A stretch of 64,000 nt of DNA from JAMDEO01 sp963775295 (GTDB lineage Bacteria > Actinomycetota > Thermoleophilia > RBG-16-64-13), in NCBI GenBank assembly GCA_963775295.1, contig CAVZIK010000006.1:2294001-2358000 (forward strand), in the 5' to 3' direction. The translations under genes were made by a program, and so were the position numbers. Positions 33,518 through 42,593 of this stretch are shown here, in pieces. The notes under the pieces are model-generated. The model ran no database searches and was not told the DNA's origin. It saw only the letters and a program-made list of their open reading frames with translations. The stretch's first letter is position 1. Each line of letters opens with the position of its first letter.

Positions 33518-34852
33518 GTGAAGCAGAAGCGTGTGGTCATCATGGGCGCTGCGGGGCGGGACTTCCACAACTTCAACGTGGTATTCCGGGAGGATCCGCA
33601 GGTGCGTGTGGTCGCCTTCACCGCGACCCAGATCCCCGGGATAGATCGCCGACGCTACCCGGCAGAGCTCGCCGGACAATACTATCCGGACGGAATCCCC
33701 ATCGTCCCCGAAGACACCTTGGAGACTATCCTTGCGGAAGAACGGGTCGACCAGGTGATCTTTGCGTACAGCGACGTGTCGCATGAGTTCGTCATGCACC
33801 AGGCGTCCCGCGTGCTCGCGGCAGGCGCGGACTTTTCCCTCTTGGGCCCGAAGAGCACCATGGTGGACTGCGAGGTGCCGGTGATCGCCGTGCTGGCCGT
33901 CCGCACCGGCGCCGGCAAGAGCCCGGTCTCGAGGTTCTTGGCCGACCTCCTTATCGCTGAGGGTCTGAAGCCGGTGATCGTACGGCATCCCATGCCTTAC
34001 GGCGATCTCATTGCGCAGAGAGTTCAGAGGTTCGCATCGATCGAAGACCTAGATACGCAGGGCGCCACGATAGAAGAGCGTGAAGACTACGAACCCCATC
34101 TGCAAAAAGGCCTGATCGTGTTTGCCGGAGTCGACTATGCAGCCATCGCTGCCGAGGCACAGAGGGAGGCTTCCGTCATCGTATGGGACGGAGGCAATAA
34201 CGACTTCTCATTTCTGAGGGCCGATCTGGAGATCGTTGTTGTCGATCCGTTCAGACCGGGCCACGAGCTCTCGTACCACCCGGGCGAGGTCAACGTCCGC
34301 CGGGCCCGGGTCGTGATCGTGAACAAGGTCAACAGTGCTCCTCCCGAGAACGTGGAGAAGGTCGTTGCCAATATCAGGAAGGTGAACCCAAAAGCGATCA
34401 TCGTGAAGACCGATTCCCTCATCGACGTGCCTAACGGCGAAGAGATGCGAGGGAAGAGAGTTCTCGTGGTGGAGGATGGTCCCACCCTCACTCATGGAGG
34501 AATGGCAACGGGAGCGGGGGTCGAGGCGGCGCGGCAGTTTGGAGCCGCCCAGATAATCGACCCGCGGCCGTACGCCTGCGGCGTTATAGCCGAGACTTAC
34601 GCAAAGTATCCCCACCTGGGACCGATTCTGCCCGCACTGGGCTACTACCCCGACCAACTGCGCGATCTGGAGGCGACGATAGCGGCGGTTCCTGCCGACG
34701 TGGTGGTGAGCGCGACCCCGTTCTCGCTGGAGAGCTTGATCAGGATGGAGAAGCCAATCGTGCGGGTAGGATACGAAATGGGAGAGACGGGCGAGCCTTT
34801 TCTGTCTGAGTTCGTGCGGGCGTTCCTCTGGAGGCAGGGTCTCACCGGGTGA
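33518..34852 (+). CDS. Cyclic 2,3-diphosphoglycerate synthase homolog (COG2403 GTPase-like)
   Basis: 444 residues, about the length of the methanogen cyclic 2,3-diphosphoglycerate synthetase, which makes an intramolecular phosphoanhydride from 2,3-bisphosphoglycerate with ATP. Seen: an N-terminal Rossmann-like half (RVVIMGAAGRDFHNFNVVFRED, TATQIPGIDRRRYP), then a P-loop half with VRTGAGKSPVSRF near 129-141, HPMPYGDL, VWDGGNNDFSF, DPFRPGHELSYHPGE and GPTLTHGGMATGAG. GTG start with GAGGGGG before it; TATAGT at 33485-33490 may be its -10. Bacterial members are uncharacterised, so the reaction is inference from the family. Confidence 0.8.
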   Translation: MKQKRVVIMGAAGRDFHNFNVVFREDPQVRVVAFTATQIPGIDRRRYPAELAGQYYPDGIPIVPEDTLETILAEERVDQVIFAYSDVSHEFVMHQASRVLAAGADFSLLGPKSTMVDCEVPVIAVLAVRTGAGKSPVSRFLADLLIAEGLKPVIVRHPMPYGDLIAQRVQRFASIEDLDTQGATIEEREDYEPHLQKGLIVFAGVDYAAIAAEAQREASVIVWDGGNNDFSFLRADLEIVVVDPFRPGHELSYHPGEVNVRRARVVIVNKVNSAPPENVEKVVANIRKVNPKAIIVKTDSLIDVPNGEEMRGKRVLVVEDGPTLTHGGMATGAGVEAARQFGAAQIIDPRPYACGVIAETYAKYPHLGPILPALGYYPDQLRDLEATIAAVPADVVVSATPFSLESLIRMEKPIVRVGYEMGETGEPFLSEFVRAFLWRQGLTG

Positions 34853-34930
34853 CCCGGCGAAAGGTTTCGGCCGCCCGGACAAACGGGTAGGTCCATGTCA
34901 TCACCATCGATTGCTCGGGAGGAAACGGCC

Positions 34931-35518
34931 ATGGCCTTCACGCTGCCGGAATTGCCGTACGACAAGAGTGCCCTTGCGCCTTATCTCAGTCAAGAGACGC
35001 TGGAGTACCACCACGATAAGCACCACAACGCCTACGTCACCAATCTGAATGGACTGATCGAGGGAACGGAGTTTGCCGGAAAGAAACTGGAGGAGATCAT
35101 ACTGGCGTCCGACGGCGGGGTTTTCAACAACTCCGCACAGGTCTGGAACCACACCTTCTACTGGAGCTGCATGAAACCCGGCGGCGGTGGCAAGCCCGGG
35201 GCCGAATTGGCTGCCGCTATCGACGCTTCGTTCGGCTCGTTCGATGGTTTCAAGACCGAGTTCACGCAGGCGGCGGTGACCCAGTTCGGTTCGGGCTGGG
35301 CCTGGCTGGTTCTGGACGGCGGTAAGCTCAAGATCGTCAAGACCGGCAATGCGGACCTGCCTCTGAAGCACGGACAGACTGCCCTACTGACCGTAGACGT
35401 GTGGGAGCACGCGTACTACATCGATTACAGGAATCTGCGCCCCAAGTACGTCGAGACCTACCTGACGAACCTGGTGGACTGGGACTTCGTGGCCGCGAAC
35501 TACGCGTCCGGGCGCTAG
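34931..35518 (+). CDS. sodB: Superoxide dismutase, Fe type
   Basis: Converts superoxide to O2 and H2O2. ATG 34931 chosen because GGGAGG (34917-34922) precedes it by 8 nt and MAFTLPELPYDKSALAP is the family start; 195 residues. Metal ligands: His in YHHDKHHNAYV, His in VWNHTFYW, Asp and His in DVWEHAYY. The Gln in SAQVWNHTFYW, just before the second ligand, is the Fe-SOD-type position, and QFGSGWAWLVL follows. Cytoplasmic (no signal). Followed by a strong terminator. Confidence 0.94.
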   Translation: MAFTLPELPYDKSALAPYLSQETLEYHHDKHHNAYVTNLNGLIEGTEFAGKKLEEIILASDGGVFNNSAQVWNHTFYWSCMKPGGGGKPGAELAAAIDASFGSFDGFKTEFTQAAVTQFGSGWAWLVLDGGKLKIVKTGNADLPLKHGQTALLTVDVWEHAYYIDYRNLRPKYVETYLTNLVDWDFVAANYASGR

Positions 35519-35531
35519 TCCTTGCGAGTGT

Positions 35532-35563
35532 GGCCGGGCGGCCCCCAGAGGGGCTGCCCGGCC
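35532..35563 (+). terminator. Terminator after sodB
   Basis: 14-bp stem (35532-35545 with 35550-35563, one G-U) and CAGA loop; the following sequence is only modestly T-rich. The stretch from here to 35706 holds a TAGAAT at 35631-35636 and a small CCCGG/CCGGG hairpin, otherwise nothing recognisable. Confidence 0.7.
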
Positions 35564-35706
35564 GTTCCAGATTCTGCTTAAGCACCGACGTCTTCGCAGC
35601 CCCGGCTCGCGGCGGGTCGACCCCCTTTGATAGAATCCAGACTGGTCCCGGCTGTACCGGGCTGTAAATGACGGGTCGGGCGGGGGATGGTCTGGGATGA
35701 GTCGGG

Positions 35707-36945
35707 GTGGCTGACGATACGAATATGAGTGTCAGGAACATGCTTCTCCTGACCCTTCCCACACTTGGTTTCTCGACCGCGCTCTCCTTGGTGACCACCT
35801 ATCTTCCGGTCATTCTCTATCGATACACCCATTCGAATACGCTTATCGGATTCGCGATTGGGGGGAGGGGATCTTTTCCGCACTGATCCCGCTCTGGGTG
35901 GGAGTGCTGAGCGATAGGATATGGACCAAACGTTGGGGCCGGCGCCGCCCCTTTATGATTTTTGCCGGCCCTTTTATGGCTGCCGCCTTGATGCTTGCCC
36001 CATTTCAGCCTGGCTACGTGCCGATCGCGGTTTCGACCTTCGTGTTCTTCGCCGCTTATCACTTCTACACGGCGCCCTATCAATCGCTGCTGCCCGACGT
36101 GACGCCATCCACCAGTCACGGAAGAGTGCAAGGCGTTCAGAGTTTCATGCGTGGTGGAGGGATGTTTATGGGCATGGTGGTTGCCGGTTTCCTGTTTCAG
36201 AGGTGGCAGCCGCTTCCATTCATTTTATGCAGCATGATCATTATGGTCTTCACGTATCTGACGGTCACCAAGTTTCAAGAGCCTGAGCCCGAACGATCTC
36301 ATCTGCAGAGCCGTCAGGGGATTTGGGGGGAGATCAAGCGGGTGTGGCGGTCCACCAGCCAGTACAAGGGGATCCAGCGATTTATGGTGGCCACGTTCTT
36401 GTGGGAGTCGACCCTCGCCGGGCTCCGCGCCTTCATCATGCTGTACTTCATCCACGCCTTGCGCACTACTGAGCAAGTGGGTGCGCTTCTTCTTGGCCTT
36501 GTCGGTGTCACGTACATGATTGCGGGTGTGGCCAGCGGTTTCTTGGCGGATAAGTACGGCAGGTCGCGCATCATGCGTGTGGGTCTGTGGATCTATCTGG
36601 GCGGCTGCCTTTTCGGCGTGTTCATAACCGACGTGAAGTGGGCGTTCATCTTCCTTCCGCTCTTTGGACTCGGGGGCTCGATCGTCCTCACACTGCCGTA
36701 TGCCATTCTCATTAGATTGATGCCCAAGGAGCACGTGGGCCAATTTACGGGGATGTTCTCGATGATGAGAGGGCTGGCGAACATTATCGCGCCTCTAGTT
36801 GCCGGAGGCGCAATCGATATCGCGGCCAACTACATAAGCAGCGGGCGTCAGTACGCGGCTGATCTGGCTGGTCTCGGCCGTGATGATTGCCATCTCACTG
36901 TTCTTCTTCCGGGGCACCGGCAAGGACGAGATGCTGAACGTTTGA
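35707..36945 (+). pseudogene. MFS transporter (sugar/GPH-like) broken by two single-base frameshifts
   Basis: Three consecutive segments together give one complete 12-helix MFS protein of about 412 residues. Segment 1 (35707-35859) carries NMLLLTLPTLGFSTALS and LIGFAIG; it goes out of frame in a run of six G at 35860-35865, where a seventh G would restore IGGEGIFSALIPLWVG. The middle (35865-36856) holds the MFS loop motif GVLSDRIWTKRWGRRRPF and GFLADKYGRSRIM. Near 36857 an extra G shifts back to frame 1, giving LIWLVSAVMIAISLFFFRGTGKDEMLNV and a TGA at 36943. Both ends share one frame. Coding quality of the middle is intact, so the shifts are recent or sequence errors. Substrate unknown. Confidence 0.75.
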
Positions 36946-37021
36946 AAGGAACTGGGCCCGGGCATAGAAAAACGTAACTGTACGGCGCAAAACCAAGCGG
37001 TGCATGTACAAGGAGCCCCCA

Positions 37022-37324
37022 GTGAAACAGCCTATCCACCCCCATGATCCGCGAGACGCGCAGCCCTCCGAGACGGATTTCATTTCGGACCCCCCATCGC
37101 TTGCCGCGAACTTCACTGGGGTGCAGAAGAGCGTCCTTGATTCTCTTGGTAATGCGGGGAAAGGACTCACTCTGCGTCAACTGGAGACTGCCGTGGGGTG
37201 TTCGGCCGAAGAGTTGAAAAGCGCCGTCGACAGCCTGCTGCAAGCGAGCCTCGTCTCACGGTTGAACACGGTTATCCCTAGCTACGCGACTAGGTACCCC
37301 GGCGTCCGCGTTTATGGCGAATAG
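37022..37324 (+). CDS. Small protein with a winged-helix-like segment, function unknown
   Basis: About 100 residues from GTG 37022, chosen for AAGGAG 6 nt before it. A disordered, Pro/Asp-rich first 35 residues are followed by a helical stretch VQKSVLDSLGNAGKGLTLRQLETAVGCSAEELKSAVDSLLQASLVSRL that looks like a winged helix-turn-helix (MarR/DprA-wH type). It overlaps the YihY gene by 11 nt. It might be a small regulator of its neighbour, but nothing shows DNA targets. Confidence 0.55.
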   Translation: MKQPIHPHDPRDAQPSETDFISDPPSLAANFTGVQKSVLDSLGNAGKGLTLRQLETAVGCSAEELKSAVDSLLQASLVSRLNTVIPSYATRYPGVRVYGE

Positions 37325-38258
37325 GCTCCGTCGTCCCGCCGGTGCCGTCCTGCGGGGCCTCTGGACCGGCATCAAAGATCTGGCCGAGGGCATTTACCGG
37401 CACGACTGTTTGGGCCTGGCGTCGCAGATCGCGTACAGCTTTCTCTTCAGTCTCTTTCCCTTCTTGCTGTTTCTGCGCGCCTTGGTGGCCTACTTTCCCG
37501 GGGCGAATGACATCGGAAACAGGCTACTGCAGGGGCTGGCTGACCTCGTGACCACCGACAGCCGTCTTTATCAGATCGTCGAAAGCAGCATCTTCAAGGA
37601 GATCAATGCGGCCAGCACCACTCTCCTCTCCATTGGTATCGTCCTCACTCTGTGGAGCGCTTCGGGCGCCGTCATGACCCTGATCAAAGCCATCAACCGC
37701 GCATACGGCCTGGAAGAGACGCGCTCGTGGCAACGGCGGCGACTCATGGCTGCGGGATTGGCACTGGCGGGGGCGGTCGTCACCCCTATTGGGGTTCTGC
37801 TGGTAGTGTTCGGCTCCTGGATAGGAGATCTCATAGCTCGCCGTGCCGGTCCGAACTCGTTCGTTCATCTGCTCTGGATCGGTCTTCGCTGGCCCGTCGT
37901 CGTCGTATTGCTGATCGCGCTGGTCGCCGGCTTCATGCAGGTGGCGCCCAGCAAGAGGCTCCGTTGGCTTGCCGTCCTGCCGGGAGCCGTTTTCACGGTG
38001 GCGGCAATCATCGGCGCGTCCATAGGACTGTCGTGGTTCTTAACTCAGAGCATATTCCAAGTAAGGTGGCTCACATACGGGGCAATCGGAACCGCCATAG
38101 TACTGCTGTTTTGGGCCTTCGTGTCCGGCCTGATAATCCTGGTGGGCGGGGAGATCAACGCGGTCCTGGACAAGAATTTCGACAGGCGGGCCCGGGCCGG
38201 ACAGTCGGTAACCGAAGAGCCGCCGGGGGGTCTGATAGAATCGAGCGACGATGAGTGA
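37314..38258 (+). CDS. YihY/BrkB family inner-membrane protein
   Basis: Polytopic membrane protein, 314 residues, with about six helices. Family marks: DCLGLASQIAYSFLFSLFPFLLFLRALVAYF at the N terminus, LWSASGAVMTLIKAINRAYGLEETRSWQRRRL in the centre, and LTYGAIGTAIVLLFWAFVSGLIILVGGEINAVL near the end. Once called RNase BN, but that assignment was wrong; the function remains unknown, perhaps transport. Overlaps murI by 8 nt. Confidence 0.88.
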   Translation: MANRLRRPAGAVLRGLWTGIKDLAEGIYRHDCLGLASQIAYSFLFSLFPFLLFLRALVAYFPGANDIGNRLLQGLADLVTTDSRLYQIVESSIFKEINAASTTLLSIGIVLTLWSASGAVMTLIKAINRAYGLEETRSWQRRRLMAAGLALAGAVVTPIGVLLVVFGSWIGDLIARRAGPNSFVHLLWIGLRWPVVVVLLIALVAGFMQVAPSKRLRWLAVLPGAVFTVAAIIGASIGLSWFLTQSIFQVRWLTYGAIGTAIVLLFWAFVSGLIILVGGEINAVLDKNFDRRARAGQSVTEEPPGGLIESSDDE

Positions 38259-39066
38259 CCCAGTGATGCAGACCCTCGACCCCCGTGCCATAGGCGTGTT
38301 TGACTCGGGCGTGGGCGGGCTGACGGTCTTGCACGAGTGCCTCGTCAACCTGCCTCACGAGGATTACCTCTACCTGGGCGACACCGGCCATTTTCCGTAC
38401 GGCTCCAAGCCGCTGCCCGCAGTTCGCCGCTTGGCGTTCTGGGCCGCCGAATTTCTCGTGGGGCAGTGTGTGAAACTGATAATTGTCGCCTGCAACTCCG
38501 CCGCCGCCGCAGCTCTGCCGCAGCTCCAGGCCGCCTTTTCCACGCCTATCGTTGGAGTGGTCATGCCGGGGGCACGTGGCGCCGTGCAAGAAACGAGACG
38601 CCGCCGAGTTGGCATCATGGCGACCGAAGCCACCATCTGCTCGAACGCCTACCAGCAGGCTCTGAATACTCTCGATGCCGGGTTGGAGATCTTCCCGATA
38701 GCCTGCCCGCGGCTTGCGCCTCTCATTCAGGCCGGAGATGTCTTCTCGGAAGAGACCGAGGAAGCAGCGCGGGAGTACGTAGCCCCGCTCAAAGAAGCCG
38801 ACGTCGACACGGTGATCCTTGGATGCACCCACTATCCATTGATAACCCCGATGTTGCGAAGGCTTCTCGGGCCGCGCGTATCTCTCATCAACTCCGCTGA
38901 AGAGACCGCCCGGGAAGTAGGCGAAATCTTGGAACGAAAAGGAATGGCGAACAGCATGGCAAGAGAAGGAGACTACCGGTTCTTTTCGACCGGGGATACG
39001 GATGAGTTCCGCGCGGTTGGCGCCCGGTTTCTGCAGCTGCCCATCAGGGAGGTGACGCAGCTATGA
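38251..39066 (+). CDS. murI: Glutamate racemase
   Basis: Makes D-glutamate for peptidoglycan. 271 residues. IGVFDSGVGGLTVL near the N terminus (substrate and first acid/base region), VACNSAAAA (first catalytic Cys) and LGCTHYPLI (second catalytic Cys) are intact. TAGAAT at 38236-38241 ends 9 nt before the ATG, a possible own promoter with little or no leader. It overlaps rph by 4 nt: the murI-rph-rdgB order is common in actinobacteria. Confidence 0.95.
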   Translation: MSDPVMQTLDPRAIGVFDSGVGGLTVLHECLVNLPHEDYLYLGDTGHFPYGSKPLPAVRRLAFWAAEFLVGQCVKLIIVACNSAAAAALPQLQAAFSTPIVGVVMPGARGAVQETRRRRVGIMATEATICSNAYQQALNTLDAGLEIFPIACPRLAPLIQAGDVFSEETEEAAREYVAPLKEADVDTVILGCTHYPLITPMLRRLLGPRVSLINSAEETAREVGEILERKGMANSMAREGDYRFFSTGDTDEFRAVGARFLQLPIREVTQL

Positions 39067-39821
39067 GCGGCGCGTGCCGACCGGGTGACCGGGGTCCCAA
39101 GGAGTTGCGCCCCCTGAAGATCACGCCGGGGTTCGTCAGCACAGCCGATGGGTCAGTCTTCATGGAGGTGGGGGGCACCCGTGTCCTTTGCTCGGCCCAG
39201 GTCGTCAACGGGGTTCCCGGCTGGCGACGGGGTAGCGGAGCGGGCTGGCTGACCGCCGAGTATTCCCTGCTGCCGAGTTCCACCAGAGATCGTACCCCGC
39301 GCGAGGCCGTTCGCGGGCGTCAGGATGGGCGCACGGTCGAGATCCAGCGTTTCATCGGACGGAGCCTTCGCTCTGTGCTCGACGTGCAGGCTCTTGGCGA
39401 GCGCACTATCTACATCGACTGCGATGTGGTCGAGGCCGATGGGGGCACGAGGTGCGCCGCCGTCAGTGGTGGATATCTGGCGCTGCATCTGGCGCTCAAG
39501 AAGGCAGTGGACGCGCGGGTGCTGAAGTCGTTGCCTCTAACCGATTCGGTGGCTGCGGTCAGCGTGGGCGTGGTCGGCGGGATGCCCGTGGTCGACATGG
39601 AGTACGCGGAGGACTGCACTGCGGAGATCGATATGAATGTGGTGACCACAGGCTCCGGTCGGCTGATCGAGGTCCAGGCCACAGCCGAGGGCGAGCCCTT
39701 TGAGAGACAGGTGCTTGATGAGCTTCTCGACCTGGCTGGGGGCGGGATCGCTCAGATCACGGCTGCCCAGATGGCCATCATTACGGGAGCCTACGTCCCG
39801 ACGCAATCAGATCGCTCGTGA
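39063..39821 (+). CDS. rph: Ribonuclease PH
   Basis: Phosphorolytic 3'-5' exonuclease that trims tRNA 3' ends. 252 residues. FVSTADGSVFMEVGGTRVLCSAQV, RDGRTVEIQRFIGRSLRSVLD (phosphate-binding Arg), DCDVVEADGGTRCAAVSGGYLAL and MNVVTTGSGRLIEVQATAEGEPF are family motifs. ATG within the murI stop. 18 nt before rdgB. Relevant in a genome where several tRNA genes (Ala, Leu, Ile here) lack encoded CCA. Confidence 0.95.
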   Translation: MSGACRPGDRGPKELRPLKITPGFVSTADGSVFMEVGGTRVLCSAQVVNGVPGWRRGSGAGWLTAEYSLLPSSTRDRTPREAVRGRQDGRTVEIQRFIGRSLRSVLDVQALGERTIYIDCDVVEADGGTRCAAVSGGYLALHLALKKAVDARVLKSLPLTDSVAAVSVGVVGGMPVVDMEYAEDCTAEIDMNVVTTGSGRLIEVQATAEGEPFERQVLDELLDLAGGGIAQITAAQMAIITGAYVPTQSDRS

Positions 39822-39839
39822 AGTGAGAAGGAGGCTGAC

Positions 39840-40505
39840 ATGTCGGCTGAGTCCGCGGGCGTCAAACTGACCATTGTCCTGGCTTCGCGCAACCCCGGCA
39901 AAGCAGGTGAGTTCGGGCGTCTGCTGGGTGACGCGTTCGTGGTGGAACCTCTACCGACCAACGTGGAGATGCCCGAAGAGACCGGAAGCACCTTTGAGGA
40001 GAACGCGCGTCTGAAAGCGGAGACCGTTTTTGAGGCCCTGGGCGGGTCTTTCGCCGTCTTGGCCGATGACTCAGGCCTCGAGGTAAGGTCCCTGGGCGGC
40101 AAACCGGGAGTCCATTCCGCTCGTTACGCCGGTGAAAATGCGACCGATCCGGAGAATGTGAGCAAGCTCTTGACGGAGATGTCCGGGGTCGAGGACCGCG
40201 GTGCGCGTTTCGTGTGCAGTCTCTGTCTCGTTCTTCCTTTCGGCGATGCGGGTGATCCCGACTGTGAAGATTTCGGCGATCGGACACTTGTGGAGGTTTC
40301 CGGATATGCAGACGGGGTCATCGAACTGGAGCCGCGGGGAACACAAGGGTTCGGATACGACCCGGTCTTTCGCCCCCTTGGGTGGCCGCAGACCCTGGGC
40401 GAAGCCTCGACCGATAAGAAGGATGTCATCTCCCACAGGGGCGCCGCCGCGCGCGCCCTTCTGGAACGAGTCAAGGTCGAGGGCTGGCTCACACGTGGAT
40501 ATTGA
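39840..40505 (+). CDS. rdgB: XTP/dITP pyrophosphatase (RdgB/HAM1)
   Basis: Removes non-canonical purine triphosphates. 221 residues; ATG 39840 after AAGGAGG. The family start VLASRNPGKAGEF, ETGSTFEENARLKAET, LADDSGLEVRSLGGKPGVHSARYAG, GFGYDPVF and SHRGAAARALL are all present. An extra segment DAGDPDCEDFGDRTLVEV between strands is longer than usual. Overlaps the next gene by 11 nt. Confidence 0.95.
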   Translation: MSAESAGVKLTIVLASRNPGKAGEFGRLLGDAFVVEPLPTNVEMPEETGSTFEENARLKAETVFEALGGSFAVLADDSGLEVRSLGGKPGVHSARYAGENATDPENVSKLLTEMSGVEDRGARFVCSLCLVLPFGDAGDPDCEDFGDRTLVEVSGYADGVIELEPRGTQGFGYDPVFRPLGWPQTLGEASTDKKDVISHRGAAARALLERVKVEGWLTRGY

Positions 40506-40869
40506 AACCTTCGAGGTCCTCGTACAGGAAGCTTTGGAGGGACTTCCCGAGGAGTTCCTCGAGCATCTGGAGAACGTCGAGGTGATAGTTGAAGAGTGGC
40601 CCACCGCCGCGGACCTCGATCAGGTGGACTTGCCGCCGAACGCCCATTACTCCCTGCTGGGGCTTTATCACGGCATCCCCAACACCGAGCGCGGCGCCTT
40701 CTACATGGGTTTCCCCGACCGCATCTCTATCTATAAGGGCCCCATCGAGGCCTTCGCCGGTCCCGACGAGGAGCGTATCAAAGAGCAGGTTCGACGCACT
40801 GTCATCCACGAGGTGGCCCACTACTACGGGATCTCCGACGCGCGCCTGGACGAGTTGGGCTGGAGCTAA
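40495..40869 (+). CDS. Metallopeptidase family protein (zincin-like, DUF1025 type)
   Basis: 124 residues from GTG 40495, overlapping the rdgB end. The N-terminal FEVLVQEALEGLPEEFLEHLENVEVIVEEWP and LLGLYHGIPNTERG are typical of this small family of actinobacteria and proteobacteria; the HExxH zinc motif is in TVIHEVAHYYGISDARLDELGW, with the downstream Asp/Glu as possible third ligand. Substrate unknown. The frame extends upstream to 40201, but that part lies within rdgB in another frame. Confidence 0.88.
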   Translation: MDIETFEVLVQEALEGLPEEFLEHLENVEVIVEEWPTAADLDQVDLPPNAHYSLLGLYHGIPNTERGAFYMGFPDRISIYKGPIEAFAGPDEERIKEQVRRTVIHEVAHYYGISDARLDELGWS

Positions 40870-40888
40870 CGCCAGCCGAGAACTGCTC

Positions 40889-41266
40889 TCAGCGAGACAG
40901 CCGACGCGCCAACTCCAAAAGGAAGCGCCGGTCGCTCGGACGGATGCGCCGTGCCAGATGGGTCAGCTCGCGCGTCTCCGCATCCTCCTCCGCCACGTCT
41001 TCAAGGCGTAACTGCTCAGGCTCGAGGAAAGGGTCTTCCTCGTCCAAGGCCGCGTGATAGAGGAGCTCTCGAGCCGGAACGCCCAAGGCGTCGGCGATGG
41101 CCTCGATTACATCGGTAGTGGGGTTCTTCCGCCCCTTCTCGATGTCCCCGAGGTAGCTCTTGGAGACGCCGGATTCGTCGGCAAGAGCTTGCAGGGTGAA
41201 GCCGCGGTCCGCACGCAACCTGCGGACTGTGAGCCCTATGTAGTCGGCTAGTCGCCTTTGCGTCAC
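40889..41266 (-). CDS. XRE-family helix-turn-helix regulator
   Basis: About 125 residues from GTG 41266. Cro/C1-type HTH at about 6-65: QRRLADYIGLTVRRLRADRGFTLQALADESGVSKSYLGDIEKGRKNPTTDVIEAIADALGVP. The C-terminal part is acidic (EEDPFLEPEQLRLEDVAEEDAE), then basic, without a known sensor domain. The frame opens upstream to 41605, but the promoter at 41304-41332 excludes the longer form. Divergent from larC, so it may control larC and itself; that is inference. Confidence 0.8.
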   Translation of the reverse strand: MTQRRLADYIGLTVRRLRADRGFTLQALADESGVSKSYLGDIEKGRKNPTTDVIEAIADALGVPARELLYHAALDEEDPFLEPEQLRLEDVAEEDAETRELTHLARRIRPSDRRFLLELARRLSR

Positions 41267-41303
41267 GGGCAGCACCTGCAGGCTGAGGGGCTTTACGTTC
41301 TGC

Positions 41304-41332
41304 AGTGTATGAGGTGGCATGGGAGAATGCAA
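41304..41332 (-). promoter_or_regulatory. Promoter of the XRE regulator
   Basis: On the minus strand, TTGCAT (41327-41332), 17-nt spacer, TACACT (41304-41309). Predicted start near 41297, about 30 nt before the GTG. Confidence 0.65.
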
Positions 41333-41368
41333 CCATGCGGGAAGCGCGGAGGCAGGAGAGGAGTTAAA

Positions 41369-42589
41369 TTGGCGGAGCGGACGGTTCTCTATATCGACCC
41401 CTGGATGGGTGTGGCCGGTGACATGCTCATCGCGGCTTTGCTCGACACCGACCGGGGCGGCTCTCGCCTTGAACCAGTATTGCGACAGGCTCTGGCAGCC
41501 ATGGGATTGGACCCGGCGATCGTGTCTGTTCTTAGAGAGGTCGATCGAGGTATCGAATGCTCGGCGGTTCGGGTCCGCGAGGAAGACAATGCTCCCCTTC
41601 GGCACCTGTCTGACTTAGTGACCATCCTTGACGCGAGTTCGTTGCCGCCGATAGTGCGCGAACGCTCACGATCGGCGTTCCTGCGCCTCGCCGAGGTGGA
41701 GGCTTCGGTCCACGGCTGTTCCATCGACGAGATCCATTTTCACGAGGTCGGCGCTATCGACACTCTCGTCGACGTGGTGGGCGTCTTTGCACTTGTCGAC
41801 GCGCTAGGAGTGGACAGCGTGGGCGTGGGGACCATTCCCGTCGGCGGAGGCACCGTGACCATCGCACATGGGCGGATGAGAGTCCCCGCTCCGGCCACCG
41901 CGTCCTTACTCACCGGCTTCCCCGTGATGGGCGGACCGGAGATGCGAGAACTGACCACTCCTACCGGCGCGTTGCTGGTGGGTGAGTTGAACGCTCAGCC
42001 CGGGCCCATCCCTGCCATGGTTGTCGACCGAATAGGCTATGGCTGCGGGACGATGAAATTTCACAGCGGGCCCAACGTCCTGCGCGTCCTTCTGGGTCGG
42101 ACGGCAAATGGTTCCGCCCAAGAGGCCTGGGACCAGGAGGATGTGGTCGTCGAATTGGAGAGCAATCTGGACAACGTCAGCGCGGAAGTTATAGGTCATG
42201 TGTGCCAACTGCTGCGGGGTGCCGGGGCCTTGGAGGTCTGGACGGCGCCAGTGTTCATGAAGAAGGATCGCCCCGGAGTGGTGCTCCACGCTCTCGTAAC
42301 TCCAGGAGCCGCGGGGCCGTTGAGCGATCTCATTTTTGCCGAGACGGGCACGCTGGGCGTGAGGCGTCAATTTAAGCCGCGCGCTGTGGCAGAGCGGGGG
42401 ATCCTCAAGGTGACTGTCGAGGATGCCGAAGTCGCGGTGAAGTGGGGCCGACATCGGGGTCGGCTCACCAGCGTGACGCCTGAATACGACAGCGCCGTAA
42501 CGGCTGCGGAAGCTACGGGTATGCCGCTCAAGGAACTCATGCACAGAGCGAGCGAAGCGGCTCGCAGGCTTCTCCAGCCGAGCATCTGA
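41369..42589 (+). CDS. larC: Nickel-pincer cofactor biosynthesis protein LarC
   Basis: Inserts nickel into the pyridinium-dithiocarboxylate cofactor of lactate racemase and related enzymes. TTG start 41369 after a GGAGAGGAG site; 406 residues, normal for full LarC (LarC1+LarC2 without the frameshift seen in lactobacilli). Seen: IDPWMGVAGDMLIAALLD, IHFHEVGAIDTLVDVVG, GGGTVTIAHGRMRVPAPATA, ELTTPTGALL, IGYGCGTMKF and ESNLDNVSAEVIG. LarB, LarE and a racemase are not in the window. Confidence 0.92.
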   Translation: MAERTVLYIDPWMGVAGDMLIAALLDTDRGGSRLEPVLRQALAAMGLDPAIVSVLREVDRGIECSAVRVREEDNAPLRHLSDLVTILDASSLPPIVRERSRSAFLRLAEVEASVHGCSIDEIHFHEVGAIDTLVDVVGVFALVDALGVDSVGVGTIPVGGGTVTIAHGRMRVPAPATASLLTGFPVMGGPEMRELTTPTGALLVGELNAQPGPIPAMVVDRIGYGCGTMKFHSGPNVLRVLLGRTANGSAQEAWDQEDVVVELESNLDNVSAEVIGHVCQLLRGAGALEVWTAPVFMKKDRPGVVLHALVTPGAAGPLSDLIFAETGTLGVRRQFKPRAVAERGILKVTVEDAEVAVKWGRHRGRLTSVTPEYDSAVTAAEATGMPLKELMHRASEAARRLLQPSI

Positions 42590-42593
42590 TACG

